A stretch of 64,000 bases of DNA, from positions 372,001-436,000 of the forward strand of contig NZ_BMVK01000007.1 in assembly GCF_014650675.1 (NCBI RefSeq). The letters run 5' to 3'. Numbering within the stretch: position 1 is the stretch's first letter; every line of letters begins with the position of its first letter. Positions 35,247 to 43,667 of this stretch are shown in pieces. The notes under the pieces are model-generated. The model made no database searches and was not told the origin of the DNA. It saw nothing but the letters and a program-made list of their open reading frames with translations. The stretch comes from Streptomyces anulatus. GTDB taxonomy: Bacteria > Actinomycetota > Actinomycetes > Streptomycetales > Streptomycetaceae. The translations under genes and the position numbers were made by a program.

Positions 35247-35364
35247 ATCCAGCAGCGCAGCAGCCAGCAGCGCGGATAGATGTCCCCACCGTACGGCGGG
35301 GGTCTGACAACTCCACCGGCCCGAGGCCTACCGCGCCTCGGACCTGCGGAGGCTTCGGACCCGC

Positions 35365-35398
35365 GGAGGCGTCAGGCCGGTGGAGGCGTCAGGCCGGT
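35365..35398. repeat. 17-bp direct duplication at the end of the P-loop kinase gene
   Basis: GGAGGCGTCAGGCCGGT occurs twice in tandem (35365-35381, 35382-35398). The kinase stop (35372-35374) lies in the first copy. Because 17 is not a multiple of three, the duplication moved the reading-frame end. Confidence 0.7.
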
Positions 35399-35935
35399 GG
35401 CGGACAGGACCGCGTCGACCGTCTCGTCCACGGTCAGTTCCGCGCTGTCGATCCAGATCTTCTCGTCGGCCAGTTCGGTGCGCATGGCGTCGTCCAGCGG
35501 GGACCAGTCCGTCGTCAGCGTCTTGTCCCGGGAGAGGTTGCGCTCCATGGCCTTCGCGGCGCCCGGAGCCAGGACCACGCAGTGCAGCGGTACGCCGGTG
35601 AGCGTGGCGCGGTAGAAGTCGAGGTGGGCGCGGCGTACGACGACGTCGTCGATGACCGGGAGGAAGCCCGCGGCGGCGAAACTGCCCGCCAGCAGGCAGG
35701 CGTTGCGGGCCCGGAGGAAGATCTGCCGGTCCGCCTCCTCGTCCCCGTCGGGCGAGGGCCACCGGCCGCCGGAGACGATGAGTTCCTGGAGGGCGTCCAC
35801 CTCGATGTGGGCGGAGGCGGCGAAGCGGGCGGCGAGAGCCGAGGCCACCGTGCTCTTGCCGCTGCCGGGGATGCCGATCAACAGGACGGCGCCCGCCGCC
35901 GGTTCGGTGTCCACCGGAACCTCTGTCCACCCCAT
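35372..35935 (-). CDS. P-loop kinase (AAA_33/zeta-like)
   Basis: 187 residues with Walker A GIPGSGKSTVASALAARF near the start, DDVVVRRAHLDFYRATL in the middle and RNLSRDKT in the lid. This is a small-molecule kinase fold shared by zeta toxins, gluconate kinases and antibiotic kinases such as chloramphenicol phosphotransferase; the substrate is unknown. The ATG at 35935 has GGAG 7 bases upstream. It is convergent with uppP and 17 bp from the nitrate reductase stop. Confidence 0.82.
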   Translation of the reverse strand: MGWTEVPVDTEPAAGAVLLIGIPGSGKSTVASALAARFAASAHIEVDALQELIVSGGRWPSPDGDEEADRQIFLRARNACLLAGSFAAAGFLPVIDDVVVRRAHLDFYRATLTGVPLHCVVLAPGAAKAMERNLSRDKTLTTDWSPLDDAMRTELADEKIWIDSAELTVDETVDAVLSATGLTPPPA

Positions 35936-35951
35936 GGCCGTACTCCTTCGT

Positions 35952-38900
35952 TCAGTACACGTCACGCACGTATCTGCGGTCCGAGGCTAGCTGTTTCACC
36001 TGGGCGGCCGCGGCATCGGGATCGAGTCCCCCATGGGCGACGGCGATGTCGCGCAGGGCCCGGTCGACGTCCTTGGCCATCCGGGAGGCGTCGCCGCAGA
36101 CGTAGAGGTGGGCGCCGTCGCGGAGCCAGGACCAGAGCTGGGCTCCGTGCTCGCGCATCCGGTCCTGGACGTAGACCTTGGCCCGCTGGTCGCGGGAGAA
36201 GGCGGTGTCCAGCCGGGTGAGGGTGCCCGAGCGGCTCAGCGCGTCGAGTTCGTCGCGGTAGTAGAAGTCCGTGGCACGGTGCTGCTCGCCGAAGAACAGC
36301 CAGTTGGGGCCGGGGTGGCCGAGCGCCCGGCGTTCCTCCAGGAAGCCCAGGAAGGGGGCGACTCCCGTGCCGGGCCCGACCATGATCATCGGGGTGGCCG
36401 GGTCGGCGGGCGGGCGGAAACGGTCGTTGCGCTGGACGAACACCGACAGGGGGCTGTCCGGTTCGGCGTCGGCGAGGAACGTGGAGGCGACGCCCTTGCG
36501 CATCCGGCCGCGGTGGCTCTCGTAGCGGATCACGGACACGGTCAGCCGCATCCGGTGGGGATCCACGAGCGGGCTGGAGGCGATGGAGTACAGCCGGGGC
36601 CGGAGCGGTCCGAGCACCTCGGCCCAGGCGGCGGCGGTGGCCCGTACCGGGTGTTCGGCGAGCACGTCGACGGCCTGCCTCCCCCATATCCACCGGTCCC
36701 TCTCGCCCTTGTTGTCGGGCCGCAGCAGCTTCTTCAGCGACCGGTCCCCCGTGTGGTCGGCGACCAGGCGCAGCAGGTCCGGGGTGATGCGGGCGATGTC
36801 GAGGTGGCGGTGCAGGGCCTCGTCGAGGGCGACCGGGCCGTGCCCGGGGACGTCCACCTCGGCGGTGGGGTCGAGCCCGGTGACGGCGAGCCATTCGGCC
36901 ACCAGGTCCGGTGGGTTGAGGGGCTGTACGCCGAGGGCGTCCCCGGCCGTGTACGTCAGGGGGGTGTCGGCGTCCCCGGTGTCGATCGTGAAGGCGCGGA
37001 CCTCCTTCGTCGCGCCGGGCAGGCTCAGGAGGCGGTTCCCGGTGAGGAGGGCGGTGACGGGCGTGGCCCGGGAGGGGCGGGCGGACGCCGCCGGGGCCCG
37101 CGGTGTGGCCGCTGCCCGCGTCGCCGTCCCTTCCGGTGTCGTCGTCTCCAGTGCCGCCCGGACCTCCTTGAGCCACTGGCCGAAGGGCTGTTCGTACTCC
37201 GGTTCGCAGTCGGTGCGCGGGACCAGCCGTTCCGCGCCCAGTTCGCCGAGGCGTTCGTCCAGACGGCGGCCGTGGCCGCAGAAGTCGTCGTAGCTGGAGT
37301 CGCCGAGCGCGAGCACGGCGTAGCGGACTCCCTCCAGGCGCGGGGTCCCGGGGGCGTTCAGCGACTCCCAGAAGCCGGAGCCGTTGTCGGGGGCGTCGCC
37401 GTCGCCGAAGGTGCTGGTGACGACGAGGAGGTCGGCCGGGCTCGGCAGGGCGTCGGGCGTCCCGTCGTCCATGCCGAGGAGCGTGGTGCGGTACCCCTCG
37501 GCGGCCAGCGTCCGGGCGGCCGTCGCGGCGACCTCCTCGGCGTTGCCGGTCTGCGAGGCCCACAGCACGACGACCGGCCGGCCCTGTTCCTCAGGCGCGC
37601 CGGCCGGTGCCGCGAGCCCGGGCTCCGGAGTCCCCGCGAGCCGGGAGTACATGCCGGCCAGCAGTCCGTTGACCCACAGCGCGTGGTCCGGGGCGAACGG
37701 GGCGCCCGCCGGAAGCACCGGGGTGCCCCCCGGCCGGGCGCCGAGACCCGCGAGGAATCCGGCCAGATAGCGGCGTTCCGTCCCCGTGAGGACGGGCGGG
37801 GCGGTGTCCACCGGGCCCAGCACGCCCACCAGACCCGAGGTGTCCACCGGGTCCGGCACTCCCCCGCGTCCCGACGTGTCCACCGGTCCCGGTATTCCCA
37901 CCGGTCCCGACGTGCCCACCGGGCCCGGGGCGACCGTGGGACCGGGGCCACCGGGGAGCGCGGCGCCTTCCGTCCCGGCGGGTTCGTGGCGCGGCGCGGG
38001 TGCGGCGACCTTCGCCAGCCGGACCGCGCACAGCTTCAGCTCGGGCTGGAACGAGATCGGGTCGACCGCGTCGTTGGTCACGGCGTTCACGCCGAGGTAC
38101 TCGCCGAACAGGTCGTTCCAGTGGAACGGGGCGAAGCACTCCCCCGCCCGGACCCGGTCGGTGATCCGGGCCGGGAGCACCGCGCGCCCGCGCCGCGAGG
38201 CGACCTCGACGCAGTCGTCCTCGCCGATGCCCAGGGCGGCGGCGTCGTCGGGGTGGATCTCGACGAAGGGGCCCGGGTCGAGCCGGTTCAGCCTGGCGAT
38301 CTTCGCGGTCTTGGTGAGGGTGTGCCACTGGTGCTGGAGCCGCCCGGTGTTCAGGAGGTGCGGGAAGTCCTCGTCGGGCATCTCGGCCGGCGGCAGGTGC
38401 GGGCGGGCGTGGAAGACGGCCCGGCCGCTCGGCGTGGGGAAGGCGAGCCTCGGCACGCTCCCGTCGGGCCGTACGGTCAGCTCCTGGCTGACGCCGTCGT
38501 TGACGTAGCGCACGGGGTTGCGGGCGGGGCCGTCGACGGCGGCGCTGGGCCACTGCACGGGGGTGTCGCGCAGCCGCTCGTACGTCACTCCGCGCAGGTC
38601 GTAGCCGGTGCGCGGGTTCGAGGCGCGCGTGATCTCGGCGAAGATCTCCTCGGCGCTCGTGTAGCCGAAGGCGTCCTCGTACCCCATGGCGCAGGCCACC
38701 GCCGCGATGACGCGCCAGTCCGGCCAGGCCTCTCCCGGCGGGTCGGTGGCGCGGCGGGAGAGGGTGAGCGTGCGCTCCGAGTTGATCATCACGCCCTCGG
38801 ACTCGGCCCAGAGGGCGGCGGGCAGGACGATATCGGCGTACGCGTTGGTCTCGGTGTCGGCGAACACGTCCTGGGTGACGACGAATTCGGCGGCCTCCAG

Positions 38901-40202
38901 GCCCTCGATGACGGTCCGGCGGTTGCCTACCGAGGCGACCGGGTTGGTGCAGATGATCCAGCAGGCCTTGATCTCCCCCTCGGCCATGCGCCGGAACATG
39001 TCGACGGTGCCGCTGCCCGAGCCGTCCGCGCGCAGGGTGCCGGGCGCGATGCCCCACAGCTCCTCGGTGAAGGCGCGTTCCTCGTCGACCAGGACCGATC
39101 GCTGGCCGGGCAGTCCGGGGCCCATGTAGCCCATCTCGCGTCCGCCCATGGCGTTGGGCTGGCCGGTGAGCGAGAACGGTCCGCTGCCGGGGCGGCAGAT
39201 CGCTCCGGTCGCCAGGTGCAGGTTGACGATCGCGTTGGTGTTCCAGGTGCCGTGGGTGGACTGGTTGAGGCCCATCGTCCAGCAGCTCATCCAGGCGCCC
39301 GCCTCGCCGATCCAGCGGGCCGCCTGCCGGATGTCGTCCTCGGGGATGCCGGTGATCGCGGCCACGGCGGCGGGCGGGTAGTCGCGGAGGAAGGCGGGCA
39401 TCGTCTCCCAGCCCTCGGTGTGCTCGGCGATGAACCCGGGGTCGGTGTGCCCGTTCTCGACGAGGAGGTGCAGCAGCCCGTTGAGGAGGGCCAGGTCGGT
39501 GCCGGGCCTGATCCGGAGGTACAGGTCGGCCTTGGCGGCGGTGGCGTTGCGCCGGGGATCGACGACGATCAGCTTCGCGCCCGCCTTGACGCGCTCCATC
39601 ATCCGCAGGAAGAGGATCGGGTGGCAGTCGGCCATGTTGGCGCCGGTGACGAGGAAGACGTCGGCGTGGGCGAAGTCCTCGTAGGACCCGGGCGGCCCGT
39701 CCGCGCCGAGGGACAGCTTGTAGCCGCTGCCCGCGCTCGCCATGCAGAGCCGGGAGTTGGACTCGATGGTGTTCGTCCCGATGAAGCCCTTGGCCAGTTT
39801 GTTGGCGAGGTACTGCGCCTCCAGCGTCATCTGGCCGGAGACGTAGAGGGCCACCGCGTCCGGGCCGTGGGCGTCCAGCACGGACCGCAGCCGGCGCGCC
39901 GTCTCCGCGATGGCGGCGTCCCGGCCGAGCGGGGCGGGCTCCTCGCTGCGGTCGGGGCGGGCCAGGGCGGTGGTCAGCCGTCCGGGGGCGGCGAGGAGGT
40001 CCGCGCCGGTCGCGCCCTTGGTGCACAGCCGGCCGGCGTTCGACGGGTGCTCCTTGTCCCCCGAGGCCTTCACGACGGTGCGGCGGCCGTCGGGGCCGGC
40101 GGCGATGTCGAGGACGATCCCGCAGCCGACACCGCAGTACGAGCAGACCGTGCGCACCCGGTCGGTGACGGGAGCTTCCGGCGACGGGGGCGGCACGGTC
40201 AT
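35952..40202 (-). CDS. Assimilatory nitrate reductase fused to CysJ-like NADPH flavoprotein
   Basis: 1416 residues. An N-terminal 4Fe-4S site (CSYCGVGCG and GRLCTKG) is followed by a bis-MGD molybdopterin domain whose Mo ligand Cys is in SNSRLCMASAG (about 157), then a dinucleotide-binding domain to about 750. A 12-residue repeat linker (about 757-800) leads to a flavodoxin domain (LWASQTGNAEEVA, about 870), and then to FAD and NADPH domains (about 1050-1416, ending RYVRDVY). It should pass NADPH electrons through FAD, FMN and Fe-S to nitrate in one chain. Nothing else of the nitrate pathway lies in the window. Confidence 0.92.
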   Translation of the reverse strand: MTVPPPSPEAPVTDRVRTVCSYCGVGCGIVLDIAAGPDGRRTVVKASGDKEHPSNAGRLCTKGATGADLLAAPGRLTTALARPDRSEEPAPLGRDAAIAETARRLRSVLDAHGPDAVALYVSGQMTLEAQYLANKLAKGFIGTNTIESNSRLCMASAGSGYKLSLGADGPPGSYEDFAHADVFLVTGANMADCHPILFLRMMERVKAGAKLIVVDPRRNATAAKADLYLRIRPGTDLALLNGLLHLLVENGHTDPGFIAEHTEGWETMPAFLRDYPPAAVAAITGIPEDDIRQAARWIGEAGAWMSCWTMGLNQSTHGTWNTNAIVNLHLATGAICRPGSGPFSLTGQPNAMGGREMGYMGPGLPGQRSVLVDEERAFTEELWGIAPGTLRADGSGSGTVDMFRRMAEGEIKACWIICTNPVASVGNRRTVIEGLEAAEFVVTQDVFADTETNAYADIVLPAALWAESEGVMINSERTLTLSRRATDPPGEAWPDWRVIAAVACAMGYEDAFGYTSAEEIFAEITRASNPRTGYDLRGVTYERLRDTPVQWPSAAVDGPARNPVRYVNDGVSQELTVRPDGSVPRLAFPTPSGRAVFHARPHLPPAEMPDEDFPHLLNTGRLQHQWHTLTKTAKIARLNRLDPGPFVEIHPDDAAALGIGEDDCVEVASRRGRAVLPARITDRVRAGECFAPFHWNDLFGEYLGVNAVTNDAVDPISFQPELKLCAVRLAKVAAPAPRHEPAGTEGAALPGGPGPTVAPGPVGTSGPVGIPGPVDTSGRGGVPDPVDTSGLVGVLGPVDTAPPVLTGTERRYLAGFLAGLGARPGGTPVLPAGAPFAPDHALWVNGLLAGMYSRLAGTPEPGLAAPAGAPEEQGRPVVVLWASQTGNAEEVAATAARTLAAEGYRTTLLGMDDGTPDALPSPADLLVVTSTFGDGDAPDNGSGFWESLNAPGTPRLEGVRYAVLALGDSSYDDFCGHGRRLDERLGELGAERLVPRTDCEPEYEQPFGQWLKEVRAALETTTPEGTATRAAATPRAPAASARPSRATPVTALLTGNRLLSLPGATKEVRAFTIDTGDADTPLTYTAGDALGVQPLNPPDLVAEWLAVTGLDPTAEVDVPGHGPVALDEALHRHLDIARITPDLLRLVADHTGDRSLKKLLRPDNKGERDRWIWGRQAVDVLAEHPVRATAAAWAEVLGPLRPRLYSIASSPLVDPHRMRLTVSVIRYESHRGRMRKGVASTFLADAEPDSPLSVFVQRNDRFRPPADPATPMIMVGPGTGVAPFLGFLEERRALGHPGPNWLFFGEQHRATDFYYRDELDALSRSGTLTRLDTAFSRDQRAKVYVQDRMREHGAQLWSWLRDGAHLYVCGDASRMAKDVDRALRDIAVAHGGLDPDAAAAQVKQLASDRRYVRDVY
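37804..37930 (-). repeat. 36-bp tandem repeat in the nitrate reductase linker
   Basis: Three exact-period units (37804-37839, 37840-37875, 37876-37911) and a partial fourth each begin GTGTCCACCGG on the plus strand. They encode 12-residue Gly/Pro/Val repeats with a VDTSG core in the hinge between the molybdenum and flavin halves. Confidence 0.82.
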
Positions 40203-40566
40203 GGGGGCCCTTCGGGGGCGGGCGTTCCCGGAGGGACGCGGGCGGTCGGCGGTCACCCCCAACACTAGGAAGGGCCCGTTACCCGGGGATGTCACCAGTT
40301 GAACAACGACGGTTACGTCGCCTGCACACCGCCCGCGGGCCGCCGGTGAGGCCCGCGCGATCTCCGGGCGGCGCAGGGCGGCGGTCTCCGGCCCCGCCCG
40401 GAGATCGCGCGGGAACTTCTCCGCCGGGGCGGCCGACTACTGGAGAGACGCCGGGTGCGGAAGACCCGTCCGGTGACGGAAGCGGCGGCCCGTGACACGA
40501 CACGGCTGCCGGGCGACGGCAGCAGGACACCCACGGGCCCGCGGGCCCGGGAGGAGGCCGCGAGGC
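40203..40566. other. Divergent gap between nitrate reductase and the methyltransferase cassette
   Basis: 364 bp without a supportable gene. It contains the first bases upstream of the nitrate reductase, a GTTAC...GTCAC pair at 40278-40295 that is only a weak nitrogen-regulator candidate, and a 20-bp perfect inverted repeat at 40352-40413. I see no clear -35/-10 pair. Confidence 0.6.
40352..40413. repeat. 20-bp perfect inverted repeat in a divergent gap
   Basis: Positions 40352-40371 are the exact reverse complement of 40394-40413 (core GCGCGATCTCCGGGCGG), with a 22-base loop. It looks like a very strong terminator, yet both flanking genes point away from it. Confidence 0.85.
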
Positions 40567-41307
40567 ATGCACTGGTACGAGGACGACGCGCTCTGGTCCG
40601 ATTTCGCCCCGACGATGTTCCCGGCGGCGCGGGCCGAGTCCGCGGCCGCCCTGGTCGCGTCCTCTCCCCTGCTGGACTTCCCACCGGGCACGAGAGTCCT
40701 GGACCTGTGCTGCGGGCCGGGTCTCTTCGTGGTGCCGCTGGCGGAGCGCGGGTACGAGGTGACGGGGGTCGATCTGTCGCCCTCCATGCTGGCGAGCGCC
40801 CGGGCCGCCTGCGACGCGGCGGGCGCCGAGGTCCGGCTGGAGCGCGCCGACATGCTCGCGTACCGGGAGCCGGGCGCCTTCGACGTGGTGCTGAACGTCT
40901 TCACGTCCTTCGGCTACTTCGACGAGGCGGAGGACAACCTCCAGGTACTGCGCAACGCCCACGAGAGCCTCGCGCCGGGCGGACAGCTCCTGGTGGACGT
41001 AATGGGCAAGGAGGTGCTGGCGGGCTGGATCGGACGGCCGAAGGCGGTCGACCTGCCCGACGGCGCCTATGTCGTCCAGCGCGACACCGTCCTCGACAGC
41101 TGGCGGCGGCTGCGCACGGACTGGACGCTGGTGCGCGGCACGACCGCGCGGACGGCGTCCATCACCTCCTGGCTCTACTCGGCGGCCGAGCTGCACGCCC
41201 TCTTCGAGAGCGCGGGCTTCACCGACGTGGAGTGCTTCGGCGGGTTCGACGCGTCCGGCTACGACCAGCGCTCGGACCGGCTGATCGTGCGCGGGCGGCG
41301 CAAGTGA
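40567..41307 (+). CDS. SAM-dependent class I methyltransferase
   Basis: 246 residues. SAM motif I is VLDLCCGPGLFVVPLAERGY, motif II/acidic loop is VTGVDLSPSML, and motif III is near GGQLLVDVMG. The C-terminal beta-sheet lid fits small-molecule methyltransferases. GAGG lies just before ATG 40567. Its stop shares GTGA with the next start, so it opens a four-gene unit with a PLP enzyme, ATP-grasp ligase and MFS exporter. Confidence 0.86.
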   Translation: MHWYEDDALWSDFAPTMFPAARAESAAALVASSPLLDFPPGTRVLDLCCGPGLFVVPLAERGYEVTGVDLSPSMLASARAACDAAGAEVRLERADMLAYREPGAFDVVLNVFTSFGYFDEAEDNLQVLRNAHESLAPGGQLLVDVMGKEVLAGWIGRPKAVDLPDGAYVVQRDTVLDSWRRLRTDWTLVRGTTARTASITSWLYSAAELHALFESAGFTDVECFGGFDASGYDQRSDRLIVRGRRK

Positions 41308-42434
41308 GGGCCGGGGCGGACGCCCGTCCGCGCACCGCGGGGCCGGACGCTTCCGCGCGCCCGGCCGTCGCGACGGTCCACGAGCACATCACCGACGCGG
41401 TGAAGACCCCCGACCTGATCCGGCTGACCGGCGACATCGTCCTCGCCCGCTTCGAGACGATGAAGGTGTACGCGGCGCTCGGCGCGGTCCGCTCGCTGCT
41501 GCGCCGGGGCCGGGTGGTCCCCGGGCAGACCCTGGTCGACAGCTCCAGCGGCATCTACGCGCTGGCGCTCGCCATGGCCTGCCACCGCTACGGGCTGCGC
41601 TGCCACATCGTCGCCTCCACCACCGTGGACGCCACCATGCGGGCGCAGTTGGAGATCCTCGGTGCGACGGTCGACGCGATGCCGCCCTCGCAGAGCCTGC
41701 GCCTGGACCAGGAGCTGCGGGTGCGCCATGTGCGCCGGCTGCTGGCGGAGCGGCCGGACTTCCACTGGATGCGGCAGTACCACGACCAGGTCCACCACGA
41801 GGGCTACCGGGAGTTCGCCGAGCTGCTCACCGCGGCGCTGCCCCGGGGCCCGCTGACGGTGGTCGGCGCGGTGGGCACGGGCGCCTCCACCGGTGGACTG
41901 GCCCGCGCGCTTCGGGAGTCGGGGCGGTCGGTGCGGCTGGTGGGCATCCAGCCGTTCGGCAGCGTGACGTTCGGGAGCGAGCGGTTCGAGGACCCGGAGG
42001 CGATCATCGCGGGCATCGGCAGCTCGATACCGTTCGGGAACGTCCGCCACGAGCTGTACGACACCGTCCACTGGCTGGACTTCCGCCATGCGATGGCGGG
42101 GGCGGTCGGCCTGTTGCGGGAGCACGCGGTGTTCGCGGGCCTGTCCACCGGGGCGGCCCATCTGACGGCGTCCTGGGAGGCGGCCCGCGACCCCGGCCGG
42201 CTGCATCTGGTGCTGGGCGCCGACACCGGACACCGTTACGCGGAGCGGGTGTTCACCCGGCATGCCGAGGCCCTGGACCCGGCCGGGCTGCGGCCCCGGA
42301 CCATCGCGTCGCCGGCCGATCTGCGGCCGCCGTGGTCGGTGATGGAATGGGCCGGGCGCGCCGCCCCGGAAGCCGCCAGGACCGTCGAGGGCGACGCCCC
42401 CTCCCCCGTACCGACCGTGGAGCTGCTGCCATGA
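41304..42434 (+). CDS. Cysteine-synthase-like PLP enzyme
   Basis: 376 residues of fold-type-II PLP family. The PLP Lys is probably the one in RFETMKVYAALGA, in place of the usual SVKDR. The phosphate/substrate loop is DSSSGIYALALA (SGNTG in CysK), and the glycine loop is GAVGTGASTGGLARAL. The unusual active-site motifs suggest a beta-replacement other than cysteine formation, as in DcsD- or SbnA-like enzymes. The GTG start overlaps the methyltransferase stop, and its own stop overlaps the ATP-grasp start (ATGA). Confidence 0.85.
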   Translation: MRAGADARPRTAGPDASARPAVATVHEHITDAVKTPDLIRLTGDIVLARFETMKVYAALGAVRSLLRRGRVVPGQTLVDSSSGIYALALAMACHRYGLRCHIVASTTVDATMRAQLEILGATVDAMPPSQSLRLDQELRVRHVRRLLAERPDFHWMRQYHDQVHHEGYREFAELLTAALPRGPLTVVGAVGTGASTGGLARALRESGRSVRLVGIQPFGSVTFGSERFEDPEAIIAGIGSSIPFGNVRHELYDTVHWLDFRHAMAGAVGLLREHAVFAGLSTGAAHLTASWEAARDPGRLHLVLGADTGHRYAERVFTRHAEALDPAGLRPRTIASPADLRPPWSVMEWAGRAAPEAARTVEGDAPSPVPTVELLP

Positions 42435-43657
42435 CGATCGCCGCACTGGAGTCCCTGTCCTTCGGCCTGGGCCGGATGGTGGAGGCCGCCGCCGGAGCGG
42501 GGCACCGGCTGTGCCTGCTGACCGGCGACCGTGCCGTCTACCGGCACGAACTGGCGGTGCTGCCGCCGGACGCGCTGGACATCGTGGACGTCGACACGAC
42601 GGATCCGGAGGCGACCCGTCGGGCCCTGGCCGCCGTGCCCGGCCTGGCCGGGCTGATCAACACGACGGACACCTGGAGCCTGCCGGCCGCCGAGCTGGCC
42701 GCCGCACTGGGGCTCCCGGGCGCGGATCCCGCGGCCGTACGGCTGCTGCGGGACAAGCGCCGGGTCCGGGAGACGCTGCACGCGCACGGGCTGAGCCGGA
42801 GTACGGCCGTACGCGTCCCGCCGGGTCCCGAAGGCGCCGGGGAGGTGCTGCGGGCCGTGGGGCTGCCCGCGGTCCTGAAGGACTCGGCGGGCACCTCATC
42901 GCGCTCCGTGTGGATCGTGCACGACGAGGAGGCCCTGCACCGGGCGCTGGCGGAGGCGGGCGAACAGCGCCTGACCGGCGAGCTGTTCGCCGAGGCGTTC
43001 CTCGCCGGTCCGCTGTACAGCGCGGAGACCATCGGCTGGGACGGGACCACCCGGCTGCTCGGGGTGCTGAGCCGCCAGACCTCCCGGACGGCGGTGGTAC
43101 GGGAGGAGGCGGCGGCGTTCCCGGTGGCGCTGCCGGAGGAGGAGCGGGCCGGGATCGAGGCGTGGGTGGGCCGGGTCCTCGCGGCGGCGGGGCACGTGCG
43201 CGGCTTCGCCCATGTGGAGTTCGTCCTGACGGCCGACGGGCCGGAACTGGTGGAGATCAACCGCAGGATCGGCGGCGCGCTGGTCGGCGAGGTGCTGTGC
43301 CGGACGCTGCGGACCAATGTCTACACGGCCATGATGGACGAGGCGCTCGGCCGCCGCCCGGCGCTGCTGGACACCCCGCTCGACGCAGGAGGGCCCGCGT
43401 ACGGCTTCGTCCTGGTGTACGCGGAGCGGCCCGGGGTGCTGAAGGGCTGGCAGGGCCTCGACGAACTCGGGTCGTTCCCCGGGGCGGTGGAGTGGTTCCC
43501 GGTCCGCGAGCCCGGCGAGAGCGTGATCCACGTCGGCGATCAGCGGGGCTGTACGGGCATGGTGCTGGCCGAGGCGCGAACGGCGGAGCTGGCCCAGCAC
43601 CGGGCGTGGAGCGCGGCCGTCCGGGTCCGCCCGGTCGTCGTCGCCGGCCCGGCGTGA
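42431..43657 (+). CDS. ATP-grasp carboxylate-amine ligase
   Basis: 408 residues in three ATP-grasp domains. PAVLKDSAGTSSRSVWIV binds ATP, FAEAFLAGPLYSAETIGWDG follows, and FAHVEFVLTADGPELVEINRRIGG carries the Mg-binding Glu and Asn. It resembles BacD/PurK/carnosine-synthase-like ligases that join an amino acid to an amine. Placed after a PLP enzyme and before an exporter, it probably forms an amide in a small product. Confidence 0.88.
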   Translation: MTIAALESLSFGLGRMVEAAAGAGHRLCLLTGDRAVYRHELAVLPPDALDIVDVDTTDPEATRRALAAVPGLAGLINTTDTWSLPAAELAAALGLPGADPAAVRLLRDKRRVRETLHAHGLSRSTAVRVPPGPEGAGEVLRAVGLPAVLKDSAGTSSRSVWIVHDEEALHRALAEAGEQRLTGELFAEAFLAGPLYSAETIGWDGTTRLLGVLSRQTSRTAVVREEAAAFPVALPEEERAGIEAWVGRVLAAAGHVRGFAHVEFVLTADGPELVEINRRIGGALVGEVLCRTLRTNVYTAMMDEALGRRPALLDTPLDAGGPAYGFVLVYAERPGVLKGWQGLDELGSFPGAVEWFPVREPGESVIHVGDQRGCTGMVLAEARTAELAQHRAWSAAVRVRPVVVAGPA

Positions 43658-43667
43658 GCCCGGGGAG

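Noticed and set aside
36033..40268. 1411-codon plus-strand open frame opposite the nitrate reductase
   Set aside because: High-GC antisense shadow; the minus-strand frame has complete Fe-S, molybdopterin, flavin and NADPH motifs.
40278..40295. GTTAC...GTCAC as a GlnR nitrogen-control box
   Set aside because: The spacing is 8 bp and the second half lacks the GAAAC form; too weak to annotate as a GlnR site.
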